Shown in pieces: positions 1-8,032 of a stretch of 64,000 nt of DNA. Both the position numbers and the translations under genes were made by a program. Origin of the DNA: Eubacterium sp. AF36-5BH (GTDB lineage: Bacteria > Bacillota > Clostridia > Lachnospirales > Lachnospiraceae); the NCBI RefSeq assembly GCF_003460505.1, contig NZ_QTVG01000009.1:1-64000 (forward strand). The letters are read 5' to 3'. Below the pieces are notes generated by a model. It was given only the letters and a program-made list of their open reading frames with translations, did not search any database and was not told the origin of the DNA. Each line of letters begins with the position of its first letter. Positions within the stretch are counted from its first letter, which is position 1.

Positions 1-473
1 TATCCTTAGGTTCCTTCTATGAGCCTGTTACCTTGACACTGCCTGTAGCAATGTATGGACTTTCATAAAGGCGGAGTCTTACTCGCCCACAGTAACGACA
101 CTATTTGTGCCACTATGCATTTCTACATAGTCCCGATATAGACCCGTACATTCGAAGTTTCGTCAGAAGAGCTTAACTCTCTTCATTCTCACCATAGATA
201 GTTTATAGACCCCCGGCATATAGGATACACATCTCACCTCTGAAATGCTTTCGACATCTAATCTGTTTCGGTATCTCTCTGCCGACTTCACCGAGCTTCT
301 TACACTTTAGTTTCTACTAACTTAGGTGCAAGTCGGAGGATTAGGGTTGCCTTTCAGGACGTTACTCCATCATTCGACATATCGTGTGTTTAGTTCTCCG
401 ATTTACTACTATTTTTTTATTCAATTATTAGTTGTAATCGTGCCATAGCTTTTCTCTATGGAACGTTTCGCAC
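1..473 (-). mobile_element. Group II intron, 5' part (runs off the window)
   Basis: On the minus strand the coupling-protein reading frame stops matching its family exactly at base 474. The next bases, starting at 473, read GTGCG, the usual 5' start of a bacterial group II intron. The following 470 bases are rich in short paired segments, contain no long ORF and look like ribozyme domain I. The reading frame that continues into the intron ends at a stop at 421-423. The intron-encoded reverse transcriptase and the 3' splice site would lie beyond base 1, so completeness and mobility cannot be judged. The GTGCG start and the clean break in a conserved motif are seen; the subclass is not determined. 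Confidence 0.85.
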
Positions 474-990
474 CTCCCTTTGGATCAGTCACGATAAATG
501 AACACTTATCGGGCATCTGCATAAGGTTCGGCTTTACCTCATAAAATGTCTTTCCTGCACCGGAACCTCCGATAATCAGAACATTGTTATTAAGCTTTGT
601 CTTTCTTGTATCAAGACTCATTCTGACATTCTGGCTTAAAATTCTATTTTTCCTATCATCCTTATCCCGTAGACTTTTGTTTACCTGTGACAAATTTGCA
701 AACTTTGCCGTACCGTATTCTTTGCCCGGCATAAGATTTCTCTGACTTGTATAATACATAGTTATCATCACGGCATATATAAGAATAGCCATAAGAACTG
801 CCTTAACCGTAGCTGCACCCTTATAGTAATCTGCAATGGGATTTGCAAGTACCTTATTGATGGAATCCATAAATTCACTGATGTTCATTCCCTTAGTCCA
901 TGCACCATTTACAAGATATCCGAAATATGCTGACAGCAAAGCTCCAATAACAAGAAGAACAACAGAAGGCTTTTTCTTCTTATCCGTCAT
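474..990 (-). CDS. VirD4/TraG-type conjugative coupling protein, 5' exon (split by group II intron)
   Basis: This is the coupling ATPase that docks the relaxase-DNA complex to the type IV secretion channel in the membrane. Only the first 172 codons plus one base are present. Two membrane segments lie near residues 9-28 and 63-80, followed by the Walker A motif GGSGAGKT at 141-148 and the conserved TDPKG at 168-172. The family normally continues with Glu; the exon ends in the first G of that codon, so the intron falls inside the TDPKGE motif. Splicing would restore the protein, and without splicing it is truncated. The PcfB-like gene ends three bases upstream, as expected for a coupling-protein pair. 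The start ATG at 990 fits the family N-terminus. Confidence 0.85.
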
Positions 991-993
991 TTA

Positions 994-2106
994 TCATTTG
1001 CCCCTTCCCTGTTCTTCCATTATCTTTGATACGCTTTTTTCTGCTGACATCTTTTCATATCTCTTTCTTACTGCGGCTTCCACACTGTCATAATGTTTTG
1101 AATACAACGTGCTTCCCTTTACTGTCTCTGCCACTCTGTTATTTTTGTCATAAAGCTTGTATTCTTTTTCCGAATCAAGAAATGTAAGCAAAGTCTTTCC
1201 GTTATTAATTTCCATAATGTTCTCTTTTCTTATCCAGACATATCGTACATTCTCTCCCCATGTACCGGGAACCCTTGTCTTGACTGCTACTGTGCTTTCT
1301 TCTTTTATCAGTGTCTTTGATATTGTAATGTCCGTGAGATTCCTGTTCTTTGACATTGAAACTGCCTGAATTCTCTCTGCAATACTTCGGTAGCTTTTAA
1401 TTCTTTTTTTTAAGGAATCCCTGTCCATAACTGCCTCATACTTATTCTCTGTTTCTGATTTTTCAATTGCACCGATTGTGACAAGTTTTCCGATAATCTC
1501 CTTTGCATCATCATTTCCAATTTCAAACTCATTCTTTATGGAATCCACGCTTACACTTTTATTTTCCACAGCATAAAGCCCGACCTTTTCGATAAGTCCC
1601 TGCATTATCTCTCCTGCCTTTTCAGCTTCTTCACTTTGGAATTTTTCATTGCCTTCCTTTTGTTTCTGAAAAAACTCAAGCAGTTTGTTCTTCCCATCTG
1701 TGTCACTCTTTTTTACATAATCGTCGAATGTCGTAATCTGTCCTGATTTCATTTTCTGTAGCATTACATTGATACGTGGCACAGCCTCTGAATGAAATAT
1801 TATCTCCGTCTGGTTTTTATTGATGTTTGGCATTATGGAATAAAGTATTCCATATTTTTTTGCAAGCCTCTTTACCTTTCCTATTTCAGAATTATCAAAC
1901 TGCAATACCTGTAAGTCTCCGCCTCTCATAAGAAGTTTTCTCATGGAAGTTCTTCCAAGATTTTTCTCATAATCAAGCATTCCCTTAAGTACAACAAACA
2001 CTTTTTTTACTGCACTAAGTCCGTCGCTTCCTATCTTCATTGCAATTTCGATACCGTCATACGCCACCCTTATTATCTGTACTGCCTCTGCTATTTCATC
2101 TGCCAT
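994..2106 (-). CDS. PcfB-like (DUF3801) conjugation protein
   Basis: About 370 residues. The N-terminal 150 or so residues, with the segment MRKLLMRGGDLQVLQFD and a following region on positions of a lone lysine-rich helix, match the PcfB/DUF3801 family. In pCF10-type systems PcfB works with the VirD4-like ATPase PcfC in substrate docking. Here it sits directly upstream of the VirD4 gene, as expected. The C-terminal half has a winged-helix-like stretch and ends in a basic tail. I chose the ATG at 2106 because AAGGTG lies 6 bases ahead of it; a GTG three codons earlier overlaps the previous stop codon and is the alternative. Family assignment is by recognition; no catalytic residues are expected. 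Confidence 0.7.
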   Translation of the reverse strand: MADEIAEAVQIIRVAYDGIEIAMKIGSDGLSAVKKVFVVLKGMLDYEKNLGRTSMRKLLMRGGDLQVLQFDNSEIGKVKRLAKKYGILYSIMPNINKNQTEIIFHSEAVPRINVMLQKMKSGQITTFDDYVKKSDTDGKNKLLEFFQKQKEGNEKFQSEEAEKAGEIMQGLIEKVGLYAVENKSVSVDSIKNEFEIGNDDAKEIIGKLVTIGAIEKSETENKYEAVMDRDSLKKRIKSYRSIAERIQAVSMSKNRNLTDITISKTLIKEESTVAVKTRVPGTWGENVRYVWIRKENIMEINNGKTLLTFLDSEKEYKLYDKNNRVAETVKGSTLYSKHYDSVEAAVRKRYEKMSAEKSVSKIMEEQGRGK

Positions 2107-2111
2107 TTTTC

Positions 2112-2507
2112 TCACCTTCCCTCATAATTGTGTTCTCTTACTTTTTCTCTTATTTCATTAAGTTTTCTGTTTTCAATATCATCCCTGCTTACATTTACTC
2201 CGTATGCATTTAATATTCTCTCAAGACTGTTAAGAGCTTTTTCTTTCTGTATCCTGTACATTTCAAGAGCTGCAATAAGGGATTCTGCTTTTTGATCCCA
2301 CTCAGGTCTGATACCTATCATTGCGTTATATCTCTTTTTAATATTTTCAAAATACCTGTCTTTTGATTTCAGTTCTTCAATAAGACTGTTAATCAGTTCC
2401 TTGTCGTGGCTCTGAAATCCAAAATCAAACACAAACCTCATCTCTTCCTCTGTAAGCCCTGACATTCTCTTTTGAATCCACTGTGCTGTTTCATTTATCT
2501 CTAGCAT
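2112..2507 (-). CDS. Hypothetical helical protein of the ICE
   Basis: A 131-residue protein, highly charged and predicted almost entirely helical, with no signal peptide or membrane segment. I do not recognise a family. It has a good AGGAGG 7 bases before the ATG at 2507. It lies between the coiled-coil protein and the PcfB-like gene, and its stop codon lies within a few bases of the next start, so translation is probably coupled. Its place among relaxase and coupling-protein genes suggests a role as a DNA-processing accessory factor, but that is inference from position only. Confidence 0.55.
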   Translation of the reverse strand: MLEINETAQWIQKRMSGLTEEEMRFVFDFGFQSHDKELINSLIEELKSKDRYFENIKKRYNAMIGIRPEWDQKAESLIAALEMYRIQKEKALNSLERILNAYGVNVSRDDIENRKLNEIREKVREHNYEGR

Positions 2508-2516
2508 ATCTGCCTC

Positions 2517-3710
2517 CTATCCCTGCATGCTGTTTTCAAGCTCTGCAATCTCAACTATTTCTTTCATTCTGTCTGCGGGTACCCTGCTGTTTATAATGTC
2601 CTCAAGCTGCCTTTCAGTCAGACCTTTTTCTATGGCACTTTTAATCTGAACAAGTTGGTTTATGTCAAGTTCTCCGGCTATTACAAGTTTCACAATATTT
2701 CTCCTGCTCTTTTTCTTAATGCCAAGTCTTGTAAAAAATCCTACAGTAGCGTTACTGTTTCTGCGTACTGTTCTTTCAATGTCATTACTGTAAATCCTGG
2801 TATAACTGCCACCATATCCTCTATCCTGCACTCTCTGACTTGAAGTTTCCGGATACTGTCTTTTTGCAGTCTCTCTGTCATGAGATTTTGAATATTGACT
2901 ACTTGCAAACTCCCTATCCGAAGATTTCGGATATTGACCATTTGTAAATTCTCTGTTAGAAGATTCCGGATGTTGACTATTCGATGTCATATTTTCTGCA
3001 TCCTCTTTACCTTTTTCCTCAAACTCCCTTATCTTCTTTTTTAGAGTTTCGTTTTCTTCTTTAAGCATCTCCACCTCTTTTCTGTTCTCTGACGCCTGCG
3101 AATAGGCTTTGTTAATCTCATCCTGCTTCTGCGACAACAAAGTGTCTTTTTCCTGATTTTCTTTAAGAACCTTGTCAAACTCCTCCTCATCCCTTCTGCT
3201 TTGCATAAGGGATTTCAGCACTTCTGCAATATCATCAAATTTTTTATCCGTATTTCCAATGCTCAAGACGACTTCCTGAATATGCTCTGCTATCTTCTTT
3301 ACATACTCAGGCTCCGTTTCTGCCGCATTGTAAACACTGTCTGTCATATCGAGAATTTCCTCATAACGCTTTTTCATTACCGCTGCCTTTTCACCACTTT
3401 TGGTAATCGCCTCAATGTCCTCTTCTGGCACACCTTTTTTATAAAATTTAAGTGCCATCTGCATCTGTGCTTTGCTAAGTCCGTCTGCCATAATAATTTT
3501 GATAATACTGTCCTCATAACCGTTTCTAAGACATTCCGAATAAATCCTCATACGGTCAATATCCATCTTTTTATCTGCATACTTTGCTATCTGCTCTCTT
3601 GTAAGACCATAATCGGCATCATCACTTATCAGTGCAATTACCTCGCCTCTTAATCCCTTATTTTTAAAGCTCTGTACAATCATATTTTTGTCTCTTATAT
3701 CACTGCTCAT
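2517..3710 (-). CDS. Helical-repeat and coiled-coil ICE protein with 13-residue repeats
   Basis: A 397-residue soluble protein in three parts. Residues 1-120 carry repeated short helical units of the pattern G-L-(S/T)-x-x-Q-(I/M). Residues 150-235 are a strongly charged coiled coil. Residues 246-297 hold four tandem 13-residue repeats beginning QY/QH-P-x-S. The C-terminal 70 residues return to the helical pattern (EKGLTERQLEDIINSRV). Such proteins are common beside MobA in Lachnospiraceae ICEs, but I know of no defined function. The ATG at 3710 is preceded by GAGGAGG at 8 bases. The architecture suggests a scaffold or relaxosome partner; this is inference. Confidence 0.6.
   Translation of the reverse strand: MSSDIRDKNMIVQSFKNKGLRGEVIALISDDADYGLTREQIAKYADKKMDIDRMRIYSECLRNGYEDSIIKIIMADGLSKAQMQMALKFYKKGVPEEDIEAITKSGEKAAVMKKRYEEILDMTDSVYNAAETEPEYVKKIAEHIQEVVLSIGNTDKKFDDIAEVLKSLMQSRRDEEEFDKVLKENQEKDTLLSQKQDEINKAYSQASENRKEVEMLKEENETLKKKIREFEEKGKEDAENMTSNSQHPESSNREFTNGQYPKSSDREFASSQYSKSHDRETAKRQYPETSSQRVQDRGYGGSYTRIYSNDIERTVRRNSNATVGFFTRLGIKKKSRRNIVKLVIAGELDINQLVQIKSAIEKGLTERQLEDIINSRVPADRMKEIVEIAELENSMQG
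2820..2975 (-). repeat. Four 39-bp in-frame coding repeats (13 aa each)
   Basis: The reading frame contains four consecutive 13-residue units (QHPESSNREFTNG, QYPKSSDREFASS, QYSKSHDRETAKR, QYPETSSQRVQDR). The period is a whole number of codons, so copy-number change would keep the frame. The repeats link the coiled coil to the C-terminal helical domain and look like a flexible polar linker. Confidence 0.8.
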
Positions 3711-3798
3711 CTATAACCTCCTCATTTTGTTTTTTATTACAGCTCAGCCATCAGCTCTTTACATCTAACAGATGAACTTCAAAGCAAAAAAATACAAC

Positions 3799-5241
3799 CT
3801 ATTTTACCGGCTGTCTGTCTTTTTTCTGTATTCTGTTTTCTTCTTTTTTCTCTGCAATTTGTCTTTCAGATTTTTTACTTTCTTCCCTGATTAACTCCTC
3901 TGCAATTTTAAGCTCTCTTTTTACAACTTTTATTCTGCTTCTCTGTTTGGCATACTCACTGCCATAATAATCTTTTAACTTTCTTACTTCCTCTATGGTA
4001 TATCCATGACTTTCGATTTCACCGATAAATTTCACATACTGCTCATGCTCTTCATAAAAAAACTCATCACCTTTCCTGTAGCAGTTCTCACTATTTTCTA
4101 ATTCATCAATCATATTTAATGCTTCAAACAACTTCCCGGCTGCTTTCTCTGCCCTGCGTATTCTTCCAATATCTTTGTTGATACTTTTCTTTTTATCTGC
4201 AAGAACATCTGCCATATCATTTAGTCCACTAACATCTGTAATTCCATGTTTTGACAGAAAACTGTATTGGTCATGTAACTTATGCATCTTTTTGATTTCA
4301 TCACGATATTTCCACGCCTGTGAATAAGGTCTCTTTTTAAGTTTTCCTGTCCGGTAAAGTTTTGCAAAGTATTTTTTCTGTAACCCGGTAAGTTCTACCC
4401 TTCGATACCTTTTAAATTTACAGTAAACAATTCTTGGTGGGCATTTTGCTGTATCCTTTCTGTAAGTTTCAATTCCTTCATTTTTGATCCTTTCCAAAAT
4501 ACTTTTCTTCGTATACGCATCACCAAAAGTATCAATTCTCATATACCGCTTCATTCCTTGCATAAATACCGCCATATGTTTTCCCTGCTTAATCGTATAT
4601 CCTTTTTCTTTCAAAAGTCCTAGAAAATCTTCATAAGTAACTGCCTGAATAATACATGAATCGACATCTCTTATTACCATATCTCTCCATACAATTTTTT
4701 CGTCACGGTATTTGTTCCGCTCCTTATATCTTTCATTGATGCCTTTTCCATCAGCATCTATGTCTATTTCCGACAAACCATATTCACTGCACAGCCTGTT
4801 TGTAAGTGGCTGTATATGCTTTGCCCAGTCACCTTTTTCGTAACGGTATTTCTTACCTGTTTTTACGCTTACACTGTTAAATATGATATGCCCATGCTTG
4901 TGATTCGTATTATTGTGTACTGAAAATACGACTTCATAGTCATCTCCGATATACTCTCTTGCAAACTTCTCCGTTATCTCAAATGCCGTATCATCATCCA
5001 CCTCACCTTCCTCAAAAGATATGATAAAGTGATATGCCTGTCTTTTGTCTGTTTTGCCAAATTTCACTTTCGTGCTTTTCATCTTATCGTAGGCAAAGTC
5101 TGGCTGACAATTAATGCCTCCGACAAGTCTCCCACCATCCGTTTTTTCAAAATCTTTAATATAATCAATTGCTGCCTTTAAATGTTTTCCGTGATAACCG
5201 CTTCCGCAGTCTCCTATATTTAATACCTTAGTAATCGCCAA
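3799..5241 (-). CDS. mobA: MobA-type relaxase (MOBP, Relaxase/VirD2 family)
   Basis: A 480-residue relaxase that would nick one strand at oriT, stay bound to its 5' end and lead the strand into the secretion channel. The N-terminus MAITKV followed by LKAAIDYIKD at 21-30 fits the family. The metal-binding three-histidine motif is HNNTNHKHGH at 109-118. The C-terminal half is basic and coiled. The start is a TTG at 5241 that overlaps the end of mobC; it is supported by the family-typical MAITK start and by a GGAAGAG ahead of it. mobC lies immediately upstream and a likely oriT about 850 bases further on, the usual mobilisation layout. Sequence support for the catalytic domain is strong. Confidence 0.92.
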   Translation of the reverse strand: MAITKVLNIGDCGSGYHGKHLKAAIDYIKDFEKTDGGRLVGGINCQPDFAYDKMKSTKVKFGKTDKRQAYHFIISFEEGEVDDDTAFEITEKFAREYIGDDYEVVFSVHNNTNHKHGHIIFNSVSVKTGKKYRYEKGDWAKHIQPLTNRLCSEYGLSEIDIDADGKGINERYKERNKYRDEKIVWRDMVIRDVDSCIIQAVTYEDFLGLLKEKGYTIKQGKHMAVFMQGMKRYMRIDTFGDAYTKKSILERIKNEGIETYRKDTAKCPPRIVYCKFKRYRRVELTGLQKKYFAKLYRTGKLKKRPYSQAWKYRDEIKKMHKLHDQYSFLSKHGITDVSGLNDMADVLADKKKSINKDIGRIRRAEKAAGKLFEALNMIDELENSENCYRKGDEFFYEEHEQYVKFIGEIESHGYTIEEVRKLKDYYGSEYAKQRSRIKVVKRELKIAEELIREESKKSERQIAEKKEENRIQKKDRQPVK

Positions 5242-5560
5242 TCTTCTCTTCCGCTTTTCTTGTAGCGTTAATAAGTTTTTTCATATATGCTCTTAAACTA
5301 TCCATGTCATCACGGCTGTAAAATCCTGCATTATTCTTTCTTGCAATCTGGTTAATGTTGTTTCCGATATGATTTACTTCATTTATCAGATTGGAAATCA
5401 GCAGCCTTATTTCGGGATAATCCAAAGGCTTCTGGCTTAAAAGAAAACGCATATAATCAGCATCCGTCATACCGTATTCCTTTGCACGATTTTTTAATAA
5501 ATCCGCCTCTGCTCTGGTAAATTTGAAAGTCTTTACCACATTATGTCTGTTATCTGCCAT
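5228..5560 (-). CDS. mobC: MobC-like relaxosome accessory protein
   Basis: About 110 residues with an N-terminal ribbon-helix-helix-like segment (VVKTFKFTRAEADLLKNRA), the middle motif NEVNHIGNNINQIARKNN and a helical C-terminus, all typical of MobC. The family helps the relaxase open and bind oriT. Its stop overlaps the TTG start of mobA, so the two are translationally coupled. Several ATGs are possible (5569, 5566, 5560); the one at 5560 has the best spacing, 9 bases, from GAGAGG. Confidence 0.88.
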   Translation of the reverse strand: MADNRHNVVKTFKFTRAEADLLKNRAKEYGMTDADYMRFLLSQKPLDYPEIRLLISNLINEVNHIGNNINQIARKNNAGFYSRDDMDSLRAYMKKLINATRKAEEKIGDY

Positions 5561-5575
5561 ATACATCATCCTCTC

Positions 5576-6004
5576 TCATTTTGTCAGAGATACCTTTTTA
5601 AAAGCAGAAGCCATTGCCTTACCGTAAACAGTCCGGTCAAACATTTTCTCTATTATCCGCTCGTCTTCTAAAAGGCTCTCATATCTTTCCTGCTTTTTGC
5701 AGAAATCAATAAAGTTATCAGGATTTTTTCTTTCCTTATCTGCTTCCGTTATAAGCTCATAATTCCAGTCAAATACCGAATCTATTACATCATCTATTGA
5801 ATAATCCTCCACTATATTCTCTGTTTCGGTTATATCAATTCTCACAAGCCTGTTTTCTCTTACACCGATACCGTAGCCATGAGCTTCCATATACGAAATA
5901 AGTACTCCTGCCTCTTTATCTGTAAGGTTCATAAGAATGTCATTCTCATCAAGCCATTCAATCAGTTCCTCTGCCTTTGTAAATACCTCATTTTCATCTG
6001 CCAC
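5576..6004 (-). CDS. Hypothetical acidic ICE protein between oriT and mobC
   Basis: A roughly 142-residue acidic protein of unknown family, helical at the N-terminus (TKAEELIEWLDENDI) and with no membrane segment. The first possible start, GTG at 6016, lies directly on the AGGAGG; the GTG at 6004 is 10 bases downstream and is the better choice. It is the first gene after the probable oriT and leads into mobC-mobA, so it would be among the first genes of that operon. A role in transfer control is possible but not shown. Confidence 0.5.
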   Translation of the reverse strand: MADENEVFTKAEELIEWLDENDILMNLTDKEAGVLISYMEAHGYGIGVRENRLVRIDITETENIVEDYSIDDVIDSVFDWNYELITEADKERKNPDNFIDFCKKQERYESLLEDERIIEKMFDRTVYGKAMASAFKKVSLTK

Positions 6005-6080
6005 CTGTAATCTCACCTCCTCTTATCCGTATTCTGTTAAGCCTAAAAAAGCCTTTGTCCCCGGTAACAACCTGTCTGTC

Positions 6081-6120
6081 GCAAGATACGCATTTGGTAT
6101 TACCAATGCTATTCTTGTTA
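6081..6120 (-). other. Candidate origin of transfer (oriT) with MOBP-like nic site
   Basis: An imperfect inverted repeat, GCATTTGGTATTACCAATGC, occupies 6090-6109. Read on the minus strand it is followed at once by GTATCTTGC, ending at 6081. The MOBP nick consensus (for example RP4) is YATCCTG with cleavage before a pyrimidine; TATCTTG|C differs at one base. An inverted repeat directly next to the nick site, upstream of mobC-mobA, is the standard oriT layout. The predicted nick lies between 6082 and 6081. The repeat and motif are seen; the function is inferred. Confidence 0.65.
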
Positions 6121-6166
6121 GGGAAAAATCCCCTAAAACCCCTGATATATCCATATTTTTATAAAA

Positions 6167-6370
6167 CCGTTGTAAAATTTTGTTATGATTCAGGCTTCCT
6201 CTTATGCTTTTTCGTTATGAAAGCCTTTTTCATATCCACTTTTTACAACGGATTTTTTTGACTGTTTTTTTGAAATTTCTTTTTTCCGTTGTAAATTTTT
6301 GTTATGATTTAGGCTTCTCATTATGCTTTTTCGTTATGGAAGCTATTTCCATATCCACTTTTTACAACGG
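6167..6370. repeat. Two 85-bp palindromic units, 119-bp period
   Basis: Unit 1 is 6167-6251 and unit 2 is 6286-6370. Each is bounded by CCGTTGTAAA and its complement TTTACAACGG (10-11 bp, perfect). Each has an inner pairing segment (AGGCTT with AAGCCT in unit 1, GCTTC with GAAGC in unit 2). The central TTATGCTTTTTCGTTATG is identical in both. They fill the gap between the TOPRIM gene and the candidate oriT. They could be protein-binding sites, folded transcripts or replication/transfer signals. Confidence 0.8.
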
Positions 6371-6398
6371 TTTCTGTTTTCATTAAGATATGGTAATT

Positions 6399-7376
6399 TC
6401 ACCTTGCCCGTCTTGTATATGACCGCTTCATCATTTCTTTTTTCCTTATCATTTTGAGCCAGTCATTGTAATCTTTGTAATCCCTTGGTGGTGGAAGTTC
6501 CAAAACTTTGTAGCCTTTTTTATCATACTTTTCCCTAAGTGTTGCGGATGCCTTTCTTCCCGGCTCATCATTATCAAGGCACAGCTTAATAGTCCTTATT
6601 CCCGGATGCTCCCTAAGAAAAGTTTCAAGTGGTGCGTCAGATATCATTCCAAGTGCCAGCTTGTTTGTTTCAAAATCATCATATATGTCACAGTAACTTA
6701 AAAGGTCGATTGCTCCCTCAAACACTTCAAGTTCATCGTTGCTTTCATTTACAACATTAAAACCGTATGTCTTGTCATTGCCTCTTACATCACACTTAAA
6801 AGCATGACCATCTTTATCAAACACTCCCCTCATGCTTGCAAATCTTGTGTTTCCTTCCTTATCATTTCCCTTAAATACAATGTTGTGATAACCTGATGAT
6901 TCATAAATAAGCTTCTTATTAACAAAAAAGTCCACACACCTTTTGCTTATCATCCTCTCACCTGTCAGATACGAATAAAGATAGTGAAAATCTCCTGATG
7001 ATGTCGGCAGTATGAACTCTTTCTTTTCTTCTTTTTTCATATCAGATTTAACCTGATGTCTTAATGATTTTTTATCCATTGTTTCATCACACCTCTTCAC
7101 TCCTGCAAAATCAAGTAGCCAGAATACTGCTTCCTTAACGTCCATTCCTGCAAATATCCTTAAGAAATCTATCTGCGAACCTCCATTACTTCCCTTTTCA
7201 TTCTGTCTTGACCATCGGTACCAGTTGGTTCTGTTATATATCCGTATAGAATCCATCTCCTTTAAGGTATGGTATTTTCCGATCTTCCTTACGGTATATC
7301 CAAGCGTTGAAGCCACTGCACACAGATCAACTGACTTTGCAATCCTTAATTCCTCATCCGTAAATCTTCCATCCAC
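6399..7376 (-). CDS. TOPRIM domain primase-like protein (DUF3991/TOPRIM)
   Basis: A roughly 325-residue protein with an N-terminal DUF3991-like region (RIYNRTNWYRWSRQ, then GSQIDFL) and a C-terminal TOPRIM domain. The TOPRIM acidic residues are visible as EVFEGAIDLLSY and as LCLDNDEPGRKA. Members of this family are encoded on many Firmicutes ICEs and are thought to prime the transferred single strand. The DUF3991/TOPRIM assignment is solid; a primase reaction is inferred. GTG starts are available at 7385 and 7376; the latter has AGGTG 6 bases ahead. It slightly overlaps the end of the RadC-like gene. Confidence 0.85.
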   Translation of the reverse strand: MDGRFTDEELRIAKSVDLCAVASTLGYTVRKIGKYHTLKEMDSIRIYNRTNWYRWSRQNEKGSNGGSQIDFLRIFAGMDVKEAVFWLLDFAGVKRCDETMDKKSLRHQVKSDMKKEEKKEFILPTSSGDFHYLYSYLTGERMISKRCVDFFVNKKLIYESSGYHNIVFKGNDKEGNTRFASMRGVFDKDGHAFKCDVRGNDKTYGFNVVNESNDELEVFEGAIDLLSYCDIYDDFETNKLALGMISDAPLETFLREHPGIRTIKLCLDNDEPGRKASATLREKYDKKGYKVLELPPPRDYKDYNDWLKMIRKKEMMKRSYTRRAR

Positions 7377-7381
7377 ATATA

Positions 7382-7930
7382 TCACCTGCTTCTTTCTTTT
7401 TCAGCAACCATGACACTGCCTTCAAACTTAAGATTGTTATAATCCTGCTCATAACATTCCCTTTCATGCCTCATCAGTTTCTTTTCCCGCATACTGAAAT
7501 ATTCTATGTTGTTTCCTCCAATGATAATGTGGTCAAGAAGTGTAATCCCTACAAGTCCTGTCAGTTTTATCATCCTGTCAGTAACCGATATATCTTCTTT
7601 TGAAGGCTGTAGATTTCCTGAAGGATGGTTGTGGATTAGTATCATATTTGCCGCATTTGACAATATACTTGCCTTTAACATCTCCCTTGGATTTGCTATT
7701 GACTGGTTAAGTGCTCCGATACTGACCATCGTACAGTTAATCGGTGTATTATCACTTTTAAGATTAACTACACACAGGACTTCCCTGTCCATTTCGCACA
7801 GATATTTTCCAAGTAGTTCAACCGCAGCATCCGGCGTTGTGATTTTAATATCTGAAAGAATGGAGGCATCCTTTACAAGCCTTACCGATACAACATCCAG
7901 TTTAAAATCATTGTTTATCACTGCAATCAT
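7382..7930 (-). CDS. RadC-like JAB/MPN+ domain protein
   Basis: A 182-residue protein with the JAB metalloprotease-like signature HNHPSG at residues 100-105, followed by S110 and D113, as in RadC family proteins. The N-terminal helix-hairpin-helix region of chromosomal RadC is absent, the usual form on mobile elements. Its biochemical role is unproven; a part in DNA processing on entry is often suggested. The ATG at 7930 is directly abutted by GGGAGG; a GTG at 7921 would have better spacing. It overlaps a 38-codon ORF upstream and the TOPRIM gene downstream, so it belongs to the same operon. Confidence 0.85.
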   Translation of the reverse strand: MIAVINNDFKLDVVSVRLVKDASILSDIKITTPDAAVELLGKYLCEMDREVLCVVNLKSDNTPINCTMVSIGALNQSIANPREMLKASILSNAANMILIHNHPSGNLQPSKEDISVTDRMIKLTGLVGITLLDHIIIGGNNIEYFSMREKKLMRHERECYEQDYNNLKFEGSVMVAEKERSR

Positions 7931-8024
7931 CCTCCCACTCCAGTCTTATGATAAAATCTCCTTCTATGGAATTTATCACCTCTGCCAGTTCCTCCAATTT
8001 TTCAATTTTTATTACAACTTTCAT
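7908..8024 (-). CDS. Small ORF, 38 aa, overlapping the RadC-like start
   Basis: An ATG at 8024 preceded by AGGTG at 7 bases opens a 38-codon frame starting MKVVIKIEKLEELAEVI and ending 23 bases inside the RadC-like gene. The predicted peptide begins with a beta-strand pattern followed by a helix and is acidic at its end. I do not recognise it. The overlap would couple its translation to the next gene, so it may be a real mini-protein or simply a coupling leader. Confidence 0.4.
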   Translation of the reverse strand: MKVVIKIEKLEELAEVINSIEGDFIIRLEWEDDCSDKQ

Positions 8025-8032
8025 AACATCAC

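Noticed and set aside
421..473. C-terminal 17 codons that extend the coupling-protein frame to a stop at 421
   Set aside because: The bases are group II intron sequence starting GTGCG; the family match ends at 474.
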